Positions 6,301 through 8,816 of a DNA stretch of 11,579 bases are shown in pieces. The stretch covers positions 1 through 11,579 of the forward strand of contig CAZMSZ010000247.1 of NCBI GenBank assembly GCA_964569055.1, written 5' to 3'. Within the stretch, counting starts at the first letter, position 1, and each line of letters opens with the position of its first letter. The DNA is from JAWLGW01 sp964569055 (GTDB lineage: Bacteria > Planctomycetota > J058). The notes under the pieces are model-generated. The model searched no databases. It worked only from the letters and a program-made list of their open reading frames with translations, and was not told the DNA's origin. The position numbers and the translations under genes were made by a program.

Positions 6301-8801
6301 TCCCCTGGCCCGAAGCGCTCGCGGCGCCCTACGCGCAGACGGACTTCCGCGAGCGGCCCCACGGCTGCTGGCAACCGGCTCGCGACCTCCCCGGGCCGAC
6401 GGCGGCGAGCCTGCTGGTGGAGGGGCCGTTCGAGCTCAGGCCGGCGACCACGCTCGGGTTCGCTTATCGCCTGGAACCAGGCGCTGCGGCGCAGCTCCTC
6501 GTGCAGCGCGCGGGGCGGGTCGAGGTGATCCCGCTCGCCGGCGCCGCGCCGCCATCGCTCGAAGGGGTGCGCGTGGTCGCCGCGCCACCGCTCGAGGGCG
6601 AGGGCACCTGGCGGCGCGCCGAGCTGGCGCTGGGCGCGCTCCTCCCGCCGGGCCCCGTCGAGGCGCTCCTCGTCGGCCGCGTCGCCGAGGTCGGCTGGCG
6701 CGAGCGCGGCCTCTCGGCCGCGCGCGGGCTCGCGCTCGACGACCTGTGGCTCGGGGACCCCTGGCCGGCGCGGGGAGTGGCCAGCGTTCGGCTGCGCGCG
6801 GTCGATCCGCGCGCCACCGCCCTGGCCTGGGCGGTCGACACCTCGCCTGACACCACCCCCACCGCGGTGATCGAGGGCGTCCCCGANNNNNNNNNNNNNN
6901 NNNNNNNNNNNNNNNNNNNNNNNNNNNNNNNNNNNNNNNNNNNNNNNNNNNNNNNNNNNNNNNNNNNNNNNNNNNNNNNNNNNNNNCCGGCCTCGCCGGC
7001 CGCGATCGCGTTCGACCCGGCGACGGGGCGCGCCAGCCTGGACCTCGCGCGCCTGCCCAGCCGCCCTCGACTGAGCGAGGGACGCCGGCTCGAGCTCGCG
7101 GTCTCGGCGGCCGACCGCCACGGCAACGCGCCCGCCGCGCCGTTCGCGTGGTCCTTCACGTTCTCGGCCGCGTCGCTCGCGAGCGGCGGGCTTCGCCCGC
7201 TCACGCTGGACGGCGGGCGCGACGCGGCGTTCTCGCCCGACGGCGCGCGGGTGGCGTTCGTCGCCGAGCGCGCGGGGCAGGTCGACCTGTACGAGCTCGA
7301 GCTCGCCACGGGCGCCGAGCGACGCCTGACCGACGACCTCGCCGCGGAGAGCTCGCCTTCCTACGCGCCGAGCGGCGCGCTGGCGTACGCGCGTGAGGGC
7401 GAGGTGTGGCTGCGGGAGGACGAGGCGCCGCCGCGCCGGCTGCTCGAGCACGCGGCGGACCCGGCCTGGCGAGGCGAGGAGCTGCTGGCGATTCGCGACG
7501 GCGCGCTCGTGGCGTGCTCACCTGGGGGCGCGCCACGGCTGCTGCGTCGAGCGACCGCAGGGGTGAGATTGCTGCGCCCGCGGGCCAGCGGGGCGCTGGT
7601 GACGTTCGGACAGCGCCACTATCACGAGACCGTATGGACGCTGCGCGCGGGCGCCGCGCGCCCGCTCGCGCCCGACCTCACCGACCCCGCGCTGCGCGAG
7701 CGCGACCCCGCGCCCGCGCCGGACGGCGAGTGGATCGCCTACGCCGACGGCGGTCGCGGCCGCGGGCTGTGGCTGGCGCGCGCCGACGGGCGCGAGCGCG
7801 CCTCGCTCGTGGTCGACGCCGGCGCGCGTCGCCCCGCCTGGTCCCCGAGCGGAGCGGCGCTGGTGTTCGACTCGGACCGCAGCGGGCTCCGCAACCTGTG
7901 GCTGCTCGAGCTGGCGCCCGCGCCCGAGGTGTTCGCCTCGCCGCAGCCCTTCGCGCCCGGTCGCGGCGAGCCGCTGGCGATCACGATCACGCCCCGGCGC
8001 GAGGCCGAGCTCCGCGCCGCGATCGCGCTCGCCGGCGTGCCCGACGAGCTGCTCGAGCTCCGCCCGTTCGCGCTCGCCCGCGCGGGCGAGCCGCTGACCT
8101 TGCGCTGGGACGGCCGCGGGAGCGCGGGCGAGGCGCTCGGCGCCTCGCGCGTCGACCTCGTGCTCGCGACGCGCCTCGGCGAGCGCACGTTCACCTCGCG
8201 CCACCCGCTGCGCGTCGACGACGCGCCGCCGCGCACGCGCCTGTACCGGGTGGACGACGGACGCGAGGTGCTCGCGGGCGAGCCGATCGCGCCGGGCGAG
8301 CTGCTCGCCCTCGGCGCCGAGGACGGCCCCGACGGGGCGGGCGTGGCGCGGATCGAGTGGCGGCTGGACGAGGGCCCGTGGGCGCCGTACACGGAGCCGT
8401 TCGCGCTGCCCGAGCGAGGACGGATCGCGGCGCGCAGCGTCGACCGCCTCGGCCACCAGGAGCCGGAGCGCCGGTTCGGCGCGGCGCCGAGCGCGGCGCC
8501 CGAGCTCGGGCACGACGAGCCCGCCTCGCCCGCCGCGGCCGCGGCGAGCGACGCGACAGGGGTCGACGCCCCGCGGCCTGCCTGGCTGGCGATCGCGGGG
8601 CTGGTGCTCGCGGCCGTCGGCCTGTTCCTGGCGCTGGTCGCGGGCGCGGTCGCGCTCTCGCGCGGCGCGCGCCTCGCGCAGGAGACGCCGACGCCGCCGC
8701 CCACCGGGAGCGACCCCGTCCCCCCGCCGCCGCCCGGCGCCAGCCCGGCGCCAGACGAGCCTCGCCCGCGAGACGAGCCGCCTGGGCCGCCGCCGGCCTG
8801 A
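228..8801 (+). CDS. Giant exported YD-repeat / Ig-like / TolB-propeller protein with C-terminal membrane anchor (interrupted by an assembly gap)
   Basis: Residues count from ATG 228 (about 2,857 aa). Seen: signal peptide 1-33; DUF6531-like domain ~74-150; YD repeats ~234-296 and ~425-596; disordered charged/Pro-rich linker ~635-960; helical part with hydrophobic hairpin ~964-1101; FlgD-like Ig ~1127-1209 (WSGHDDAGRPVPEGEY); Ig-like ~1212-1295; carbohydrate-binding-module-like ~1332-1486; Ig-like ~1588-1725; ZU5-like ~1727-1845; two more beta domains to ~2020; second module-like domain ~2033-2182; Ig-like split by the N gap; PD40/TolB propeller ~2320-2563; FlgD-like ~2568-2663; OmpL47-like ~2666-2751; TM helix 2785-2810; Pro-rich tail. 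DUF6531 and YD repeats belong to RHS-type surface proteins, but the RHS core ending and a toxin tip are absent. No catalytic motif is visible. Inferred role: envelope-anchored adhesin or scaffold. Start 228 is preferred for its ribosome-binding site and signal peptide; TTG 177 and ATG 204 are in frame. The gene is convergent with the next one and no operon partner is seen. Coding is certain; domain limits are approximate and function unknown. Confidence 0.93.
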   Translation: MHRTTPRSPARAALLVWLSLCMAVGDPGPLLAAIPAPEAPPTPPAPRAVAGPRPSPLPAGAADPRTFHLGLLGLDGELTLRFQDVSIPARGWPLELARSYRSDLTEAGALGPGWSWSYGVRVVRDPASGEPRVHEVDGGVSVYLPADDDLFLARTGLRGSALRRRDDGTWVRIHRDGRREVFDPSGALIERHDAEGLALTIERAGGVPVRVVDCAGRALRLEHQGGRLRRAVDPLGRAVEYRYDAQGRLREHQDPLGRVTRFTYRAGRLASVGFPGGGGLEVAYDARGRVARLAGPGSLTTDVRFHGDLRGERRELEATVGGGRTLRVVLERSGERVRATVCTGQRTAFEALVEPGHASVRRGGGPATVLRLDPTGWIVSGGDADGRPLEPERMTRHGGGTGRLEVRLPRRPEGYDARGYPRTVWVEGRRWSATWDDGGRLLALVDAQGRARRFEYDDADRLLAREAEDGRRERFERDDRDRLVRWVGYDGAVVVYERDARGLLSTVIDGRRGGERTTYEHDAAGNLARVAREGRALELAHDDAGLLARATLPDGTQARYAHDAAGRLCGVEAGDGTRLRWEYGRDVRLRSWSLERAEGGRYTARKIGDEAAGERWEVTSPSGERTERVVPRRERRRVRGAEEGPPTQPELGGLRAPDRARSHERAHAPNTGSNPPADSRGEPSEAGAGPGEEPRAGSGASRSGEPEATDPERGSDPRLEDAPTEPGPAERSSPAEPRSDSRSVPDGDSRPRSDTPEDDPRAAAARRSDGPSPREEGRPSSPAEERQAPRPDESGSEAPQAEAPRRPDVPSRPDPRHVPVQPRRPRESERPREPRPEPRQPERADRERGESEERAPDRDLPSHPDLPKLQPAHRRPDRTDPHPYGDRNRLGDPNPPFDPSEGDPPSSTPTEPHVGEDAGAPPEHRPPEPQPDGDPGLDLEPLAEGGAGDAFGDRLNVALQPTTPPPTFDEVLADEARDEAREAAKETLLAELSKLSPEERERLVKKFVESIPNIASALDGLGEGAGDKLFAVLGIATDLMAYGQGKLSGEQLFVQTVLNLGLLGAAFLAPFMPALGTAAAVIGVAWSFVQVLSAFLNPDPTFVVLPEAGLWRAGPPAALRCSPRGPPARVTVWLDRPTQVRAYVLSPTGERVRDLGATSARPGAVTIAWSGHDDAGRPVPEGEYELVVADAWAEGRSLGLPATRARVVVDATPPVLALEGARVEGGRLRARASSSEPAVLRWSWRSADDERALAASPPADRGVLDVALSGLASGPGTLSLVAEDLAGNTAELWAALELPALAPPLVDELEVTTTLALEPVERGYARRDRSPWLAGELPAGAEVLGEWRWAEHQGPRGARVHLGEGTGDGAGEGPDVHYVLAPEAGWFLGAGEHLVQYVRLDPAAPPRQLVLQVYADGLDGGHRASWGEPLLDLEAGAAAFAHTAARPPTGRWLRLALRAEDLGLAGRRIEGLLFACYGGRLEWGATTTSGPRDDAPEVAAAEAVARDADATAELVVRFVSPAPGPLRVELVGSGDAARVLHDAPVGAGPYTLRARVPATAVEPGARLRFSRGEARLERPLAPRERASLLARIAFPPPGAVVRATVPIFGDAGGVAFERYVVDFRPLGSGDAAAATEWTELARSVRADAASPASIEAAIAAASAGALRRTVHGNLASFDTGSYAHRFEFQPATGPALRAGRVEVRLRVFGAGGAVAEDRVELVIGEVLSNARATRIPSPDERAWLHVEPLSLRVSLSVAAIEPAPLPPVPAGLTARSAAYRFHPEGLRFTRPATLELLAPEPDAALFVHEPGRGWRPLATVRAGTWLRAPLTELARGARVAALHDARSLELVVDPIAAPPGAPFTLMGRAAAGATVELTTPRGRRETVADVAGRFRFGDVVLPAGARARLVASDTLGRRSASREVSPRASSSTPQPAAVRTWSAPAEVREGDRVHVRADLEPGAPAAVPLELQGPTGTVRLLLRRAGEAHEVRFTAPLAGEHTLALFGERRPLRVLPAVEGPPPPLPWPEALAAPYAQTDFRERPHGCWQPARDLPGPTAASLLVEGPFELRPATTLGFAYRLEPGAAAQLLVQRAGRVEVIPLAGAAPPSLEGVRVVAAPPLEGEGTWRRAELALGALLPPGPVEALLVGRVAEVGWRERGLSAARGLALDDLWLGDPWPARGVASVRLRAVDPRATALAWAVDTSPDTTPTAVIEGVPXXXXXXXXXXXXXXXXXXXXXXXXXXXXXXXXXXPASPAAIAFDPATGRASLDLARLPSRPRLSEGRRLELAVSAADRHGNAPAAPFAWSFTFSAASLASGGLRPLTLDGGRDAAFSPDGARVAFVAERAGQVDLYELELATGAERRLTDDLAAESSPSYAPSGALAYAREGEVWLREDEAPPRRLLEHAADPAWRGEELLAIRDGALVACSPGGAPRLLRRATAGVRLLRPRASGALVTFGQRHYHETVWTLRAGAARPLAPDLTDPALRERDPAPAPDGEWIAYADGGRGRGLWLARADGRERASLVVDAGARRPAWSPSGAALVFDSDRSGLRNLWLLELAPAPEVFASPQPFAPGRGEPLAITITPRREAELRAAIALAGVPDELLELRPFALARAGEPLTLRWDGRGSAGEALGASRVDLVLATRLGERTFTSRHPLRVDDAPPRTRLYRVDDGREVLAGEPIAPGELLALGAEDGPDGAGVARIEWRLDEGPWAPYTEPFALPERGRIAARSVDRLGHQEPERRFGAAPSAAPELGHDEPASPAAAAASDATGVDAPRPAWLAIAGLVLAAVGLFLALVAGAVALSRGARLAQETPTPPPTGSDPVPPPPPGASPAPDEPRPRDEPPGPPPA
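447..2015 (+). repeat. DUF6531-like entry domain and YD repeats (RHS-type), no RHS core
   Basis: The start (about 447-690) has the DUF6531 pattern: a DGELTLRF strand, then the RSYRS and LGPGWSWSY motifs. YD units follow around 924-1113 (VDPLGRAVEYRYDAQGRL, DPLGRVTRFTY, VAYDARGRVARL) and 1500-2015 (FEYDDADRLLAREAEDG, VYERDARGLLS, YEHDAAGNLARV, YAHDAAGRLCGVEAGDG). Between the blocks the spacing degenerates. In RHS proteins such repeats coil into a beta-shell closed by a core ending in a PxxxxDPxG-type motif. Here the block simply passes into the disordered linker. It could be a short open beta-solenoid used for binding rather than a toxin cocoon. Confidence 0.85.
2130..3105 (+). other. Low-complexity charged, proline-rich linker
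   Basis: About 325 residues are almost entirely P, R, E, D, S, G and A, with very few hydrophobic or aromatic residues. Acidic and basic residues are mixed (for example RPREPRPEPRQPERADRERG). There is no exact repeat period. This is the signature of an intrinsically disordered polyampholyte, probably an extended spacer between the YD domain and the rest. The reading frame is intact throughout, so it is a real part of the protein and not a frameshift artefact. Confidence 0.8.
3118..3530 (+). other. Helical segment with internal hydrophobic hairpin
   Basis: A charged amphipathic stretch (TFDEVLADEARDEAREAAKE, LSPEERERLVKKFVESI) is followed by a Gly/Ala-rich hydrophobic region at 3381-3516 (residues ~1052-1097). 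That region has two hydrophobic runs, LFVQTVLNLGLLGAAFLAPF and LGTAAAVIGVAWSFVQVLSA, joined by a short Met-Pro turn. Each is long enough to span a membrane, or they could pack as a helical bundle. It is the only strongly hydrophobic part between the signal peptide and the C-terminal anchor. I recognise no family. RHS-type effectors use hydrophobic segments for membrane insertion, so a membrane role is an inference worth testing. Confidence 0.6.
4222..4683 (+). other. Carbohydrate-binding-module-like domain with LDP-PP and HRA-WG motifs
   Basis: Residues ~1332-1486 contain WRWAEHQGPRGARVHLGEG, YVRLDPAAPPRQLVLQVY, HRASWGEPLLD, GRWLRLALRAEDLGLAGRRI and GLLFACYGGRLEWG. This order of motifs (LDP-PP, LQ, HRA-WG, W-RL, GL-GR-I-G, F-Y-GR-W) is one I recall as a recurring unit in YD/RHS and other surface proteins of soil and aquatic bacteria, with a jelly-roll look. 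A formal family name is not certain from sequence alone. Probable role: ligand or sugar binding. Confidence 0.5.
5407..5760 (+). other. ZU5-like domain
   Basis: Residues ~1727-1845 show the ZU5-like course: an opening IPSPDERAWLHVEP strand, PAPLPPVPAGLTARSAAYRF, HPEGLRFTRPATLELL, then ALFVHEPGRGWRPLATV and a closing VAALHD. The pattern Y-F-P-G-F-PA-L followed by a short W-P-L segment is typical of bacterial ZU5-like or autoproteolysis-related surface domains. The HFS/T self-cleavage motif of GAIN-like relatives is not seen, so I treat it as a structural domain only. Confidence 0.5.
6325..6780 (+). other. Second carbohydrate-binding-module-like beta domain
   Basis: Residues ~2033-2182 start with YAQTDFRERPHGCWQPA and end at LALDDLWLGDPW, a pattern of a jelly-roll domain whose last strand carries an acidic D-D-x-W motif. 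Similar ends occur in carbohydrate-binding or lectin-like domains. It resembles the earlier domain at 4222-4683 (HRASWG, W-L-R-L, GLAGRRIEGLLF, GGRLEWG) only in general layout, so a shared fold is inference. It directly precedes the Ig-like domain that is broken by the N gap. Confidence 0.45.
6887..6986. other. Assembly gap, 100 N
   Basis: Exactly 100 undetermined bases, the usual placeholder for a gap of unknown size. The protein frame before it (ending TPTAVIEGVP) and after it (starting PASPAAIAFDPATG) is the same modulo three. Both sides look like parts of one Ig-like domain. Because the true length is unknown, the 34 unresolved codons and total protein length are provisional. A strict annotation would split the gene into two partial pieces. 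Confidence 0.98.
7186..7915 (+). other. TolB/PD40-type beta-propeller
   Basis: At least four PD40-type blades are visible: AAFSPDGARVAFVAE, SSPSYAPSGALAYAREGEVW, PAPAPDGEWIAYADGG and PAWSPSGAALVFDSDRSG, each followed by a W/L-rich strand (DLYELELATGAERRLTDD, LWLLEL). Between the second and third the blades are degenerate. In TolB and in prolyl-peptidase relatives such propellers mediate protein contacts. No peptidase catalytic domain follows here, so binding is the likely role. Confidence 0.75.
8580..8798 (+). other. C-terminal transmembrane anchor and proline-rich tail
   Basis: Residues 2785-2810 (AWLAIAGLVLAAVGLFLALV and the AGAVAL that follows) form one clear membrane helix, followed by the basic stop-transfer SRGARLAQ. 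The final tail is rich in P, E and D (PTPPPTGSDPVPPPPPGASP). With the N-terminal signal peptide this gives a type I topology: a very large exported part, one anchor and a short cytoplasmic tail. The tail is too long and acidic for a typical CTERM sorting signal, which ends shortly after the basic cluster. Confidence 0.75.
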
Positions 8802-8811
8802 CGGGCCGGTG
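8791..8811. terminator. Hairpin between the convergent genes, possible bidirectional terminator
   Basis: CCGGCC (8793-8798) pairs with GGCCGG (8804-8809). With a G-U and a C-G pair outside, the stem reaches 8 bp around the loop TGACG. The stem overlaps the stop codon of the plus-strand gene (8799-8801) and ends six bases short of the stop of the minus-strand gene. The two genes meet tail to tail with only 15 bases between stops, so transcripts from both sides must end here or run into each other. No T-tract follows on either strand, so intrinsic termination is uncertain. Confidence 0.35.
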
Positions 8812-8816
8812 AACGA

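Noticed and set aside
4500..7451. Very long open frame on the minus strand opposite the giant gene, with similar ones at 711-3017 and 7518-8513
   Set aside because: In DNA this GC-rich, stop codons are rare in all frames. These frames encode R/A/P/G-rich sequence without domains, run through the N gap, and lie opposite a chain of recognisable domains.
447..8801. RHS polymorphic toxin with immunity gene
   Set aside because: No RHS core ending, no variable toxin tip and no small immunity gene next to it. The C-terminus is a membrane anchor.
8580..8801. MYXO-CTERM or PEP-CTERM sorting signal
   Set aside because: The helix and basic cluster fit, but a long acidic proline tail follows, and no characteristic motif is seen before the helix.
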